A stretch of 64,000 nucleotides of DNA, taken from NCBI GenBank assembly GCA_024362935.1, contig JANCRA010000030.1, positions 7,856,096 to 7,920,095 of the forward strand. The letters run 5' to 3'. Below the pieces are notes generated by a model. It did no database searches, had not been told where the DNA came from, and saw nothing but the letters and a program-made list of their open reading frames with translations. Source of the stretch: Setophaga petechia (taxonomy: Eukaryota > Chordata > Aves > Passeriformes > Parulidae). Both the position numbers and the translations under genes were made by a program. Shown piece after piece: positions 51,885-62,699 of the stretch; within the stretch, counting starts at the first letter, position 1; each line of letters opens with the position of its first letter.

Positions 51885-51969
51885 GTGAAATTATCACAGG
51901 GTGAATTATGCATTTTGGGATTTTGGTACAGGGGGGTTATGGAGGCAAGATGGAGGGACCTGGGTGTGT

Positions 51970-52318
51970 TGTGGTAGGGACAGGCGTTTCGGAAGATCGC
52001 GGGCTGTCACAGAAAGCTGCAGAAACTTTTTCTTTCTTCTTCCCCAGAGATAAAGATCACCCTCAAAATGTAACTAAAAATGTAGCCCCCCTAACATAAG
52101 AGATATCAGTACCACCCTGTACTAACCCCCAACCCCTTCTTTGACGTAAAAAAACCCCCCAAACTATAAAACCCCTAAGAAGCAGTTAATAAAACCTATT
52201 TGACCGTCCACCACATTGGTGTCTGCATTGTCTTTAGCCCGAGTGACCTAAAGACAGTTTAAAGTCACCGTGCTGCTCTCTAAACCAAATCGCCTGCCTT
52301 CAGAACCAAAAAGCAACA
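51970..52318 (+). mobile_element. nested solo LTR (349 bp), 6-bp TSD gtgtgt
   Basis: It starts tgtggtaggg and ends aagcaaca. The perfect target duplication gtgtgt is at 51964-51969 and 52319-52324. It contains aaactataaaaccc (TATA-like) and gttaataaaacc (poly-A signal) in + orientation. Removing it restores a continuous outer LTR. Confidence 0.88.
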
Positions 52319-52567
52319 GTGTGTCCAGCCTTCCTCCTTCTTCTTCTTGGCCTCCATCTTCTGTAGTGATGTTGGCACTTTTAGATTGGTTTAGAGTAGA
52401 AGCTCAGTGTCTAACACAGGTGATGGATATTGGGAAGTAATTGTAAATATTGTACACGTAGTTTGTACTATAAAGACATAACAGCACCCCGGGGGCAGGC
52501 AGAGTGCCTGTGGCTGCCCTGCTGAGCAGATCTCTGCTGGGCAGAAAGAAAATTTTATAGATAAGAA

Positions 52568-52852
52568 TTAATTAATTCCCTTTTGTTTCCCTTTTATTTC
52601 CTTTTTATTTCCCTTCTATTTCCCTTTCATTTCCCTTTTTGTTTCCCCTTTATTTTCTTGTTATTTACTTTTCCCCCTTTCATTTCCTTTTAATTTCCCT
52701 TTTATTTCCCTTTAATTTCCTTTTTATTTTCCTTTTATTTCCCCTTTACTTCCTTTTTAGTTCCTTTTTATTTCCCTTTTATTTTTCTTTTTACTTCCTT
52801 TTTATTTCCCTTTTATTTCACATTCCTTTTAATTTCTCTTTTACCTCCTTTT
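52568..52852 (+). repeat. pyrimidine-rich array (ttttatttccc units) inside the LTR
   Basis: About 285 bp of 10-12-bp units such as ccttttatttcc. It separates the LTR U5-side pieces. The reverse complement of the same motif forms the array at 53636-54273. Confidence 0.93.
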
Positions 52853-53635
52853 ACCATCTCAACGACCTTGAGACCGAGAGATGAAGAGCTCTGACTCCTT
52901 CTTTAAGCGCCGGGCTGGGAAAAGAGACTTTGGAACTTTCCTCGGGGTCACTCTGACAAACAAATGATCCCAACACACCCTCAGTGTCTGCCTGGCCTGA
53001 GCTTCTGCAGGAAAAGCTGCAAGAGCCACCTGTGTGAAATAAAAGGCTTCAAGGAGCAAAGGAATCAATTTTACCCAGAGTGATTTTTCTCACAGGCTGA
53101 GGGATAGATCTTCTGTGCCCCCGTGCACATCCTTGGTTAATAACTGGAGTTTTCAGCATGAAATACTGGGGAGAAAACTGCATTTTCAGCCCTGGAGTCT
53201 GAGAGAGGGAAGGAGCAGCACTTCTCGAGGAGCACGAGAGTTGTGAAAGCTCTCCAACACCTTTAGTTCCTGTGTAGCATCTGCTGATATTTTATTTTTG
53301 GCACCTATCAAGCATCTATTATCCCTGCTGAGAGTTAACCCTGTTGTGTTTGTGTGTGGGAAAAAGAAAAAAAAAAGCTCACTGGGTGAGAACCAAGGGA
53401 ATGTTCCTTTGGAGAGGGGGGCAGCACAATGGGGCTGATATTTCTGAGTTTAAAATCTGCACCCACAGGGGATTCACCCTGGGGAGCTGAAATAACCAAA
53501 ATCAAGGCTTGGCTTGGATGGTTTTCATGCCATGAAACTCATCCAAAATCCAGAATCAGGAATCTGCAGCTTCACACCCTCCCCTGTGTGTCTGTGGCCC
53601 TGGTGTGGCCTTGCTCAGCGTTGGTGGAAATGTGA

Positions 53636-54273
53636 TTTTTAAAAGGGAAATGAAAAGGAAATGAAAGGGAAATAAAAAGGAACTAAAAAGGAAGTAAAGG
53701 GGAAATAAAAAGGAAATTAAAGGGAAATAAAGGGGAAACAAAAAGGGAAAATAAAAAGGAAATGAAAGGGAAATAAAGGGGAAACAAAAAGGGAAATAAA
53801 AAGGAAATTAAAGGAAAATGAAAAGTAAATAAAAGGAAAATAAAAGGGGGAAAAAGGAACTAAAAAGGAAGTAAAAGAGAAATTAAAAGGAACGTGAAAT
53901 AAAAGGGAAATAAAAAGGAAGTAAAAAGAAAAATAAAAGGGAAATAAAAAGGAACTAAAAAGGAAGTAAAGGGGAAATAAAAGGGAAATAAAAAGGAAAA
54001 TAAAGGGAAATAAAAGGTGAATTAAAAGGAAATGAAAGGGAAATAAAAAGTAAAGTAAATAAAAAGAAAATAAAGTAAATAAAAATAAAGTAAATAAAAA
54101 GAAAATAGAGGGGAAACAAAAAGGGAAATAAAAGGGAAATAAAAGGGAAATGAAAGGCAAATAGAAGGGAAATAAAAAGGAAATAAAAGGGAAATAAAAG
54201 GGAAATGAAAGGGAAATAAAAGGGAAATGAAAGGCAAATAGAAGGGAAATAAAAAGGAAATAAAAGGGAAATA
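53636..54273 (-). repeat. purine-rich array (gggaaataaaa units)
   Basis: About 640 bp of aaagggaaataaaaggaaat units of 10-12 bp. It is the complementary strand pattern of 52568-52852. The Phe/Pro/Leu-rich frames on the minus strand are artefacts. Confidence 0.95.
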
Positions 54274-54300
54274 AACACAAGCAACGTGGCTGCTGTGGGT

Positions 54301-54708
54301 CGGAGCCCAGGGTGGGCAGTGCCAGGGCTCCTGAGCCCAGGGTGGGCAGTGCCAGGGTTCCTGAGCCCAGGGTGGGCAGTGCCAGGGTTCCTGAGCCCAG
54401 GGTGGGCAGTGCCAGGGTTCCTGAGCCCAGGGTGGGCAGTGCCAGGGTTCCTGGGCCCAGGGTGGGCAGTGCCAGGGTTCCTGAGCCCAGGGTGGGCAGT
54501 GCCAGGGTTCCTGGGCCCAGGGTGGGCAGTGCCAGGGCTCCTGAGCCCAGGGTGGGCAGTGCCAGGGTTCCTGGGCCCAGGGTGGGCAGTGCCAGGGCTC
54601 CTGAGCCCAGGGTGGGCAGTGCCAGGGTTCCTGAGCCCAGGGCGGGCAGTGCCAGGGTTCCTGGGCCCAGGGTGGGCAGTGCCAGGGCTCCTGAGCCCAG
54701 AGTTTGCT
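54301..54708 (+). repeat. 30-bp minisatellite, about 14 near-identical copies
   Basis: The unit ctgagcccagggtgggcagt plus gccagggttc has an exact 30-bp period. Copies differ at two or three sites (a/g after ctg, t/c in gggttc), which suggests recent expansion or homogenisation. It follows the purine array by 25 bp. Confidence 0.98.
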
Positions 54709-55559
54709 GCTGAAGGACTCTGCAGGTGCCAGGTGGGTGCTCACAATCAGCCAGGGGCACTCATCTCTGCCCTGCACTCAGCAGAGCTCTGTACATCACC
54801 GTGCACGGAGCCTTTACTGGGGGCTGTCAATCTCACAGCTCTCCCCTCGATTTCCTTTCCTCTTTTCTCTTTAACTATTGAGGCCACGCTGAGAAGGGGA
54901 AGGGCTCGAAGCCTTTGTGCAGCCCATGGGCCTGGGAGTGTTTCTGGAGGGTTTGGAGAGTGGGAGACAGATGGGAGAGGTGGCTCAGACCTTCTGTGTG
55001 TGAGTGAATTTTTCCTCTTTGAAGCTGAACTTTTGATTTACAAAAATAGCCTGTCTCAATTTTAAACTCAAGCAGATTCCACCACAAACATGGGGGAACT
55101 GCTGCTGCTGTTATTCATCTTCTGCCTCAAAAAATATCATTTTAATTCCTAGTCAGGAATAAAAGAAAGCAGGGATTGATTAGGAGGAGACCCTAAAATT
55201 TTGCTGTTGGGAAATTCACATCATGTGCTGCATAAAACAAAAGAAACTCAGGGGGGTTTTGTGCTTTCTTGGGGTCTCTTTCCAAATTGGAATGAATGAG
55301 ATGATGATAAGGAGATAAGAAGAGGATATTGAAAGAACCGTGGAAATTGTTTTAGAAATAGATCTCAGGGGGGAAGGCAGTTAGAGAAATTAAGCCAATT
55401 AGGCTGGATATGGGCTGCTTCTCCCTTTCCTGAAGAAGCTCTCCGAGGTGGATAATGAAGGCCAGGACAGATGTAAGGATTTGTATTCCTGGCTGTGGAG
55501 TTTTAATTAGTCCCAGGGTCTTTCTGCAGGGCCACGTTGACAGCCAAGGGTGTGCTGAC
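54709..55559. other. intergenic, unique
   Basis: No exon or recognised element was found. Confidence 0.4.
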
Positions 55560-55858
55560 CTTTCTCCCTTTCCTTTCCTTTCCTTTCCTTTCCTTTCCTT
55601 TCCTTTCCTTTCCTTTCCTTTCCTTTCCTTTCCTTTCCTTTCCTTTCCTTTCCTTTCCTTTCCTTTCCTTTCCTTTCCTTTCCTTTCCTTCCCTTCCCTT
55701 CCCTTCCCTTCCCTTCCCTTCCCTTCCCTTCCCTTCCCTTCCCTTCCCTTCCCTTCCCTTCCCTTCCCTTCCCTTCCCTTCCCTTCCCTTCCCTTCCCTT
55801 TCCCTTCCCTTTCCCCTTTTCCTTTCCTCTTTCCCCTTTTCCTTTCCCCCTTTTTTTC
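55560..55858 (+). repeat. (TTTCC)n then (TTCCC)n pentanucleotide array
   Basis: About 125 bp of perfect tttcc repeats switches near 55690 to about 110 bp of perfect ttccc repeats, followed by degenerate cctttcccc. It is a pure polypyrimidine strand. Confidence 0.98.
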
Positions 55859-56055
55859 CCTCCCTTTTCCAGCCCTGCTCTTCCCAGGGAGCTCTGACTT
55901 TAGATTTCATCCTCCCAGTTGTGGCAAAGGCAAAACGAGAGCCACAAACCCCAAAACTCAGAGCAAACACATCCTGCAGGGGTGGGGAGAGGAGATTCCA
56001 ACCAGGAATTCCTTCCTGGGCATCCTGAGTGAGGCACGGGGACAATGGGTGGGCA

Positions 56056-56525
56056 CAGGGACAGAAGTTTTGGGGTGGGAATCTCCCTTCTGTTTGATTG
56101 GACAGATGTTTTGGGGTCTGCTGGAGTGGGATTTTTCCTCTTGTTTGATGGGACAAGGGGACAAAGGGACAGATGTTTTGGGGTGGGAATCTTCCTCTTG
56201 TTGGATGGGACAGAGGGACAGATGTTTTGGGAGCTGCTGTTGTGGGAATCTCCCAGGAGGGAGATGGGACAGAGGGATAAAGGGACAGATATTTTGGGGT
56301 CTGCTGGAGTGGGATTTTTCCTCTTGTTTGAGGGGACAAGGGGACAAAGGGGCAGATGATCTGGGGTCTGCTGGAGTGGAATTTTTCCTCTTGTTTGATT
56401 GGACAAGGGGACAAAGGGGCAGATGTTTTGGGGTCTGCTGGAGTGGGATTTTTCCTCTTGTTTGAGGGGACAAGGGGACAAAGGGGCAGATGTTTTGGGG
56501 TCTGCTGTTGTGGGAATCTCCCTCC
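56056..56525 (+). repeat. ~61-bp minisatellite, about 7 copies
   Basis: The unit covers gggacagatgttttggggtc, tgctggagtgggatttttcc and tcttgtttgatgggacaagg, with length variants. Confidence 0.95.
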
Positions 56526-57476
56526 TGTTTGCTCAGCTTGGCACAAAACCCCCTGGGACATGCCAAGTGCTCAGGAGGTGCCCCCTGCTCCCCTGCCATC
56601 CCCTGTGCCCTGCCCATGGGCAAACTCTGATTTCTCCATTCCCTCTCCTGCCTTTCTACCACGTCCCTGTTATCTCCAGCTCCTTTTAAGAGAACTGCTG
56701 TGAGACTCCTTCTCAAGGAAATCTGAGGAAAGCAAAGGCACCTTTCAAGTTCTGATGGTTTCAACACCTTGTCTCGCACTGCTGGAGCTCATTGCCCAAG
56801 AGCTCTTTGAAATACCAACACTAATCAGGAAAAAATTCCATTTTCTGCATGTGCCACGTCCCTGGCTGGTGCCTGAGCTGTGTCTGCCACTGCAGCATCT
56901 TCCCTGGCCCTGTCAGTGGGGAAAATCCTGAGCCCCCAGGAGAGAACAGAGATTTTCTCTTCCCAGGGCACCTCTGGAGCTCTGTGGGGATGGAAGTGAG
57001 AGTGGGTTTTAGTCTTAGTGCAGCAGGGAAGCTCAAAATGCCTTTGTGAAGTTGATCTTTGAAGGGTTGGCTGAGAGCACAGTGAGATCCAGGGGAGCTC
57101 CTGGTGTCTGATAATCACTGAGGAGAAACTCAGTCCCACACTTGCTCCCCTGGGCACAAGGAACTTCCAGCCAAGTGTGATAAAAGGGGAAAAAAACACA
57201 TTTTTTAAAGTGGTTTAATTGAACAACTGAGTGCAGATGAGGGGTTGGAGTTTCCCAGCTCGGGATTTGCTTTGATTTGGGACTGGAGCTGCTTTTCCAG
57301 AGGGAAATTAACTCAGTGCAGCTGGCCCAGCTCATTGTCACCCTCCAGCTCCATTGCCAGGACCCAGGGGACAGCAGGAGCTGCAGGCACTGCTCCTCTT
57401 CCTCCCAGGCTTTCTGAGGGAGGAGAAACCTTTCCCATCTCCAGGAGGAATTCACTCCAAGAGCCTCACACAGATC
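56526..57476. other. intergenic, unique
   Basis: A 166-codon minus-strand frame (57033-57533) runs here. It lacks a recognisable domain and overlaps an LTR at one end. I do not consider it a gene. Confidence 0.4.
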
Positions 57477-57856
57477 TGTGACCATGTTCACAGGGTTCTT
57501 GGATGAGGGAAGAGATGAGAATGTTGACTCCATGTTTCAGAAGGCTTGATTTATTATTTTATGGTATATATTACATTAAAACTATACTAAAAGAAGAGGA
57601 GAAAAGGTTTCATCAGAAGCTTTGCTAAGAATAGAAAGGAATCATAACAAAGGTTTGTGGTTCAGGCTCTGTGTCCAAGCCAGCTGACTGTGATTGGCCA
57701 TTAATTACAAAAAATCACATGAGACCAATCACAGATGCACCTGTGGCATTCCACAGCAGCAGATAATCAATGCTTACATTTTGTTCCTGAGGCCTCTCAG
57801 CTTCTCAGGAAGAAAAATCCTAAAGAAATGATTTTTCATGAAAGATGTCTACGACA
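57477..57856 (-). mobile_element. solo LTR, family 1 copy 2 (380 bp), near-perfect TSD
   Basis: It has the same structure and orientation as 29883-30270. It is flanked by cagatc (57471-57476) and cagatt (57857-57862), a 6-bp duplication with one change. The gattggccattaatt and tttattattttatgg segments match copy 1. Confidence 0.88.
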
Positions 57857-58654
57857 CAGATTCGTGTGTGTGCTCAGAATAACCCAGGCTGCCCAGCACA
57901 CCGTTCATCCCCGGGGTTCATTGATGCACAAGGATTATTTGCAGGTCTTTGAGGTGGGAGCATCACTCTCATCCCCTCTGTAACCACATCTGCATCTGCA
58001 CTGGGCTGGAGGAAATCAGCTGGGCTCAGCCTGCCAAGTCTCTGCTGCTCCAGCAGGGTAAAACCCACAGCAATGAGAGCAGAATCCAGCCCAGAGCTGG
58101 CAGTAAATGAACTGCAGCAGCAAAAGCCACTTTAATGGATGTGTACTGCAGCTTAATGGATATGTACAGCTCTTGTTTTATTGCTGGGCTTCAGGAGAGT
58201 AGCAAGGCTTTAATTGACTTTGATAGAAGAGGGTCTCCTTAGCACTGCAGTCGAGGGCAAAACCAATCATTAATATAATTAAGGCATTTACTTCCAGCAT
58301 GTGTTTGCTCCTTCTTACTGTAACTCCTGCCTGGCAAACTCCTGGCTGTGGGATGACCTTGGAGTCGGGCTGCTCCTCGCTTTGTTGTGGGAAAAAGGAG
58401 AATATTTCACCCCAGCTGTGCACAACGAGCCCGGGATGCTGGAGCTCTGTGCTTTTATCCCCTCACAGGGAACACCCAGGGGTGCTTTGGATGCTCAGGG
58501 ACTGCAAGGTGCTGTCCCTGCACCTCAACAGAGCATCCCTCACCTGGGCTGAGCCCTGGCACCTGCTTTCTGTCCCAAAATTGTTGTCTCTCTCTGCTTC
58601 CCTTCCCCATGTCTTGGCCGGGAGCTGCAGGGATAAGGGATGGGCAGGGGCTGC
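57857..58654. other. intergenic, unique, possible conserved island
   Basis: The segment about 58,130-58,300 is unique and AT-rich with attaatataattaagg and tttaattgactttgat (homeodomain-like cores). It has no coding signal. Confidence 0.35.
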
Positions 58655-59365
58655 CAAGGAAGAAACCCCAGGGCTCCTTCTCCAGAAAGCCCAGAGCTCC
58701 TTCTCCTCCTGCACAAAGCCAGGGCTTCTTCTCCTTCCCCAAAAACCCCAGGGCTCCTTCTCCAGAAAGCTCAAAGCTCCTTCTCCTCCTGCACAAAGCC
58801 AGGGCTTCTTCTCCTTCCCCAGAAACTCCAGGGCTCCAGAAACTCCAGGGCTTCTTCTCCTCCTGGAGACAGCCCAGAGCTCCTTCTCCTGAAACCCCAG
58901 GGCTCCTTCTCCAGAAACTCCAGGGCTTCTTCTCCTTCCCCAAAAACCCCAGGGCTCCTTCTCCAGAAATTCCAAGGCTTCTTCTCCTCCTGCAGAGACC
59001 CCAGAGCTCCTTCTCCTCCTGGAGACAGCCCAGAGCTCCTTCTCCTCCTCCTTCTCTTCCTTCTCCTGAAACCCCAGGGCTCCTTCTCCTTCTGCAGAGC
59101 CCCAGGGCTCCTTCTAATCCTGCAGAAACCCCAGGGCTCCTTCTCCAGAGCCTCCAGGGCTCCTTCTCCTTCTCCAGAAACTCCAGGGTTCCTTTTCCTA
59201 TTGCAGGAACCCCAGGGCTCCTTCTAATCCTGCACAAAGCCAGGGCTTCTTCTCCTTCTCCAAAAACCCCAGGGCTCCCTCACCTTCTCCAGAGACCTCA
59301 GGGCTCCTTCTCCTTTTCTCCCTCTCCTTCTTGAAACCCCAGGGCTCCTTCTCCTCCTGCAGATC
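58655..59365 (+). repeat. composite minisatellite (ccccagggctccttctcc)
   Basis: Units of 18-45 bp combine ccccagggctccttctcc, agggcttcttctccttcccc and tcctcctgcacaaagcc. They are pyrimidine-biased and higher-order in places. Confidence 0.93.
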
Positions 59366-61128
59366 CCTGGGGCTGGGCAGGTTGGATCAGCTTTGCTCAG
59401 CACCGTGGGTGAGTGGGGACAAGGAGAATCCCACCTGACTCCAGCTGGGAATTCCTGCCTGGGGGGATCCATCCTGCTCTGGAGGATCTGCCCCAGCCTT
59501 TGCCAGGATTCAGGCTCAGAAAAGCTGGGACAGGAGGTGACACAGCTCAGGGACAGGGGGCTCCTGGCCCTCCCAGATATTCCAAGGCACTTTCCCCAGG
59601 AGCAGATGACACCACCACAGTGGCAGCTCCTTTCCCAAAATGGGCACAGAAACCCTTCTGCCCTGGCTGCTTCAAAACCCCCTGAATTTCTGTTCCTTTG
59701 CCTTTCTCTCCCACCAACAACAGAAATAAAAACGAGTGCATAAACTCAGGGCAATTATCACTCAATTAATTCCTCCCCTGTCTCCATGGCACTCTGTTTG
59801 ACCTTATTCCCAGTTAGTTGATCTTCAGCTCTTTAATATTTCAGCTGACCTTTTGGGCTGCAGAGCTGCTGCTGCTCCTCCCTGGCATTGCAGAGCCAAC
59901 CTGTGCATCCAGTGGCCCCAGCCTCATTTATCATTCATTTTCAGGTGTCAGCAGAGCCATTATTCAAATGGCTGGCCTCACATGCAATCAATCTTTAATG
60001 AAACAATAATTGCACCTTCCCCTCCGCCAGAACTCTGCCTTTCTTCCAGGTATCTTGTATATTAATTATTGAAAACAAGGGTGTTTTACCAGCAATAAGT
60101 TGTGTTTCATCAATCAAGAGGATTTTAACTGGGAGATTTATGACCTTTGGTTTCACAGAGGAGCAGGAAAACAGCAGCTCCTGTTGCTCTTGGTCTCACC
60201 TTGTGATTCCTGAAAGGTTTTTTTCAGCTTGCCAGAAGCAGAATTCTGGGATCAAGGGGCTGCTGGCAATAAAGAGGTGACAAATGTACACAGGCAGTGT
60301 CCCTGTGCAAAATGTCCCTGCTCTGGATAAAATAAAGGAAAAGCCCCAGAAAATCCATTCGTAAAGAATTCAGATTTCCATTATTCCCCAAATTGGAGAG
60401 GGTTAATTCAGAGACACCTGGTACTAAACCAGGCTTTCTTCAGGTGAGGTTCCTCACTGCTTTTGCCCCATAAAAACCCAGCAACTTCTGGGTTTGTGTT
60501 CCTTTGCAAGCTGAGAAGGCTCAGGGACTCAGGTGCAGCTAAACCAGGAGGTTTAGTGCTGGTAGCACTTGGAAAATGGAGAGGAAAAAAATAAATAAAA
60601 TAAAATAAAAGGCTGAGCCAGGTTTAGGTTTTAAAAATTAATTAGAATATTAGGGTTGGGGTTTTTTTTAATGAACATGAGCAATTCCTGTGAATTTATT
60701 GATTTCTCTGTGTAGAGAAAAATGGAAGTGGCTGTACCACTGCTTGGTTTGGGGGTAAATTGCTCCACATTTTCACCAGTGAAGCAGGGAGGGTGGCAAG
60801 TGCTGCTCTCAGTCCTGGTGGAGTCCAGAAACAGCAGCAGAGGAATTAATGTTGATAAAGTCACTCTTATGAGCCTCTATTTCCTCAGCACAGCTTTATT
60901 TTATTTGTGTGGATTTTTCTCACCTTGTTTGCCACCCTCAGCAGCGATTTTAATGGGGGATTTGTTGGGTTTTTATTATTTTTTTCCTTCCTGAAATTAC
61001 CATCAGCCTCGTTGGAGGAGGGCACGACAGCAGCCGGGGACCCTGAGCTGTTTGCAGCTCTATCCCAGAGGAGGAGGGAGAGGAAAATGAACCCTCCTAT
61101 TTCTGCAGAGGCTCTGATGATGCTGGGG
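59366..61128. other. intergenic, unique
   Basis: No exon was found. The stretch 59,930-60,130 has several homeodomain-like cores (atcaatctttaatg, ttaattattg, atcaatcaag) in unique sequence. Confidence 0.4.
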
Positions 61129-61454
61129 TGACAAGGGAGATGGGAGACTTGCTCATCCTCTAATGCAGACAAATCTCAGCTTTATTGATTAACAGAAATA
61201 CTTTTATAATCACAATAATAAGGCTCATGCATATTGCAAAACTAAAGCTCACTATTGGTCAGCTATAAAAGTCAGTCACACTTATTCTCAAGATGTTTGT
61301 GGCTTCTTTTTTACCTCCTATCACATAATTTACAAAACAACTTCTTGCTCAAAGAAACCATGGCCTTGAATTAGGCAGCTGCTGTTTTCTCAGATGCTCT
61401 TTCTCACGTTACTTTTCCCATGGACTGTGTCTCAGTAAAAAAAACCTGTCCACA
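61129..61454 (-). mobile_element. solo LTR, family 2 copy 1 (326 bp), 6-bp TSD ctgggg
   Basis: On its own strand it starts tgtggacagg and ends cccttgtca, with AATAAA in atcaataaagctgag. The perfect duplication ctgggg is at 61123-61128 and 61455-61460. It is inverted relative to 62029-62353. Confidence 0.9.
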
Positions 61455-61584
61455 CTGGGGAAAGGTAAATATGTGAACAAAGAGCCTCTGTTTGCCTGTG
61501 CTGGGCTGGGGCAGCGATTGCTGCTGCTGTTGAGTTTCCCTCCCCTCGTTATTGACTCTCTGTGCTGCACTGAGGCAGCTCTGC

Positions 61585-61965
61585 TGTTGTCAGTGGTCAC
61601 AGGGGTTTGTTGAGGATGGAAGAGTCAGGATCTTGATTCCATGGTCAGAAGGCTTGATTTATTATATTGTGATATATATATATAACATTATAACTATACT
61701 ACATAGAGATAGAAAAGGAAGAGGTTTCTTCTGAAGCTGGCTAAGTTAAGAAGAGAGATAGAAAGAATGAATAACAAAGGTCTGGGTCTGGGCAGCTCCA
61801 CCATGAGTGGTCACTGAATCCAAACATCTACAGGGGACCAACCACAGGTGGACCTGTTGCATTCCACAGCAGCAGATAATAATTGTTTACATTTGTTACT
61901 GAGCTTCTCAGCTCTAGCAGGAAAAATCCTACAGAAAGGATTTTTCACAAAGAATGTCTGCGACA
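61585..61965 (-). mobile_element. solo LTR, family 1 copy 3 (381 bp), 6-bp TSD ctctgc
   Basis: It is homologous and co-oriented with the copies at 29883 and 57477. The perfect duplication ctctgc is at 61579-61584 and 61966-61971. It lies between the two inverted family 2 LTRs. Confidence 0.9.
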
Positions 61966-62028
61966 CTCTGCCTTCCCACCCGCAGTGGGATGGATGAAGG
62001 GATGGGCAAAGCTTTACAAGGGCCCTGC

Positions 62029-62353
62029 TGTGGACAGTTTTTTACTGAGACACAGTCCATGGGAAAAGTAACATGAGAAAGTATCTGAGAAAGGAACAGC
62101 TGGCTAATTCAAGGACATGGTTTCTTTGAGCAAGAAGTTGTTTGGTAAATTATGTGATAACAGGAGGTAAAAAAGAAGCCACAAACATCTTGAGAAAAGG
62201 TGGGATTGACTTTTTATAGCTGACCAACAGTGAGCTATAATTTTGCAATATGCATGAACCTTATTATTGTGATTATAAAAATGTTCCTGTTAATCAATAA
62301 AGCTGAGATTTGTCTGCATTAGAGGATGAGCCAGTCTCCCGTCTACCTCGTCA
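62029..62353 (+). mobile_element. solo LTR, family 2 copy 2 (325 bp), near-perfect TSD
   Basis: It starts tgtggacagt and ends cctcgtca. It is flanked by ccctgc (62023-62028) and ccctgt (62354-62359). It has AATAAA in atcaataaagctg. It is the inverted counterpart of 61129-61454. Confidence 0.88.
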
Positions 62354-62699
62354 CCCTGTGTGGGCTTTGGGACTTGGGGTTTGTCCCCCAGATTGGTTTT
62401 GTGCAGGTCCTGTGTGTGCTCAGCCTCCAGGATAGAGCAGGAATTGAGGACCAGCCTCAGCAGGGAGGCACAGGGAGGGTGAGCAGCACAGCCAAGCATC
62501 TTTTCCCTCCTGGAATTCCCATTTCCCACCTCCCCAAGCCCCCAGTTTGGAGCAAGGAGTTCATCTCCTCTCCTCTCCTTTCCTCCCCACCTTTGGATCT
62601 GGTCAGGTTCATTAAATTTCTTATTCTTCCTGTGTTTGGAGAGGGGACACTGCTGAGAAATCCCATGGAGAGATCCCAAGCTGGGCCACCAGGATGGAG

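Larger units (their letters stand above)
51885..52962 (+). mobile_element. outer solo LTR, family 3, split by a nested LTR and a tandem array
   Basis: The LTR pieces are about 51885-51969, 52325-52567 and 52853-52962, together about 436 bp. They carry a TATA-like gtactataaagac and an end with ccttgagaccgagag and gcgccgggctggg, features I recognise from a passerine ERV LTR. The first break is a nested LTR with its target duplication; the second is a pyrimidine-rich array. The outer ends and outer target duplication are not resolved. Confidence 0.75.

Noticed and set aside
53717..54777. 347- and 251-codon minus-strand frames with Phe/Pro/Leu and WAQEPWHCPP repeats
   Set aside because: They cross the purine-rich array and the 30-bp minisatellite and are artefacts of both.
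55503..56561. 352-codon minus-strand frame rich in Lys/Arg/Glu/Gly
   Set aside because: It is produced by the (TTTCC)/(TTCCC) array joined to the 61-bp minisatellite.
57033..57533. 166-codon minus-strand frame with non-repetitive composition
   Set aside because: It has no recognisable domain or splice context and overlaps a solo LTR at its 5' side.
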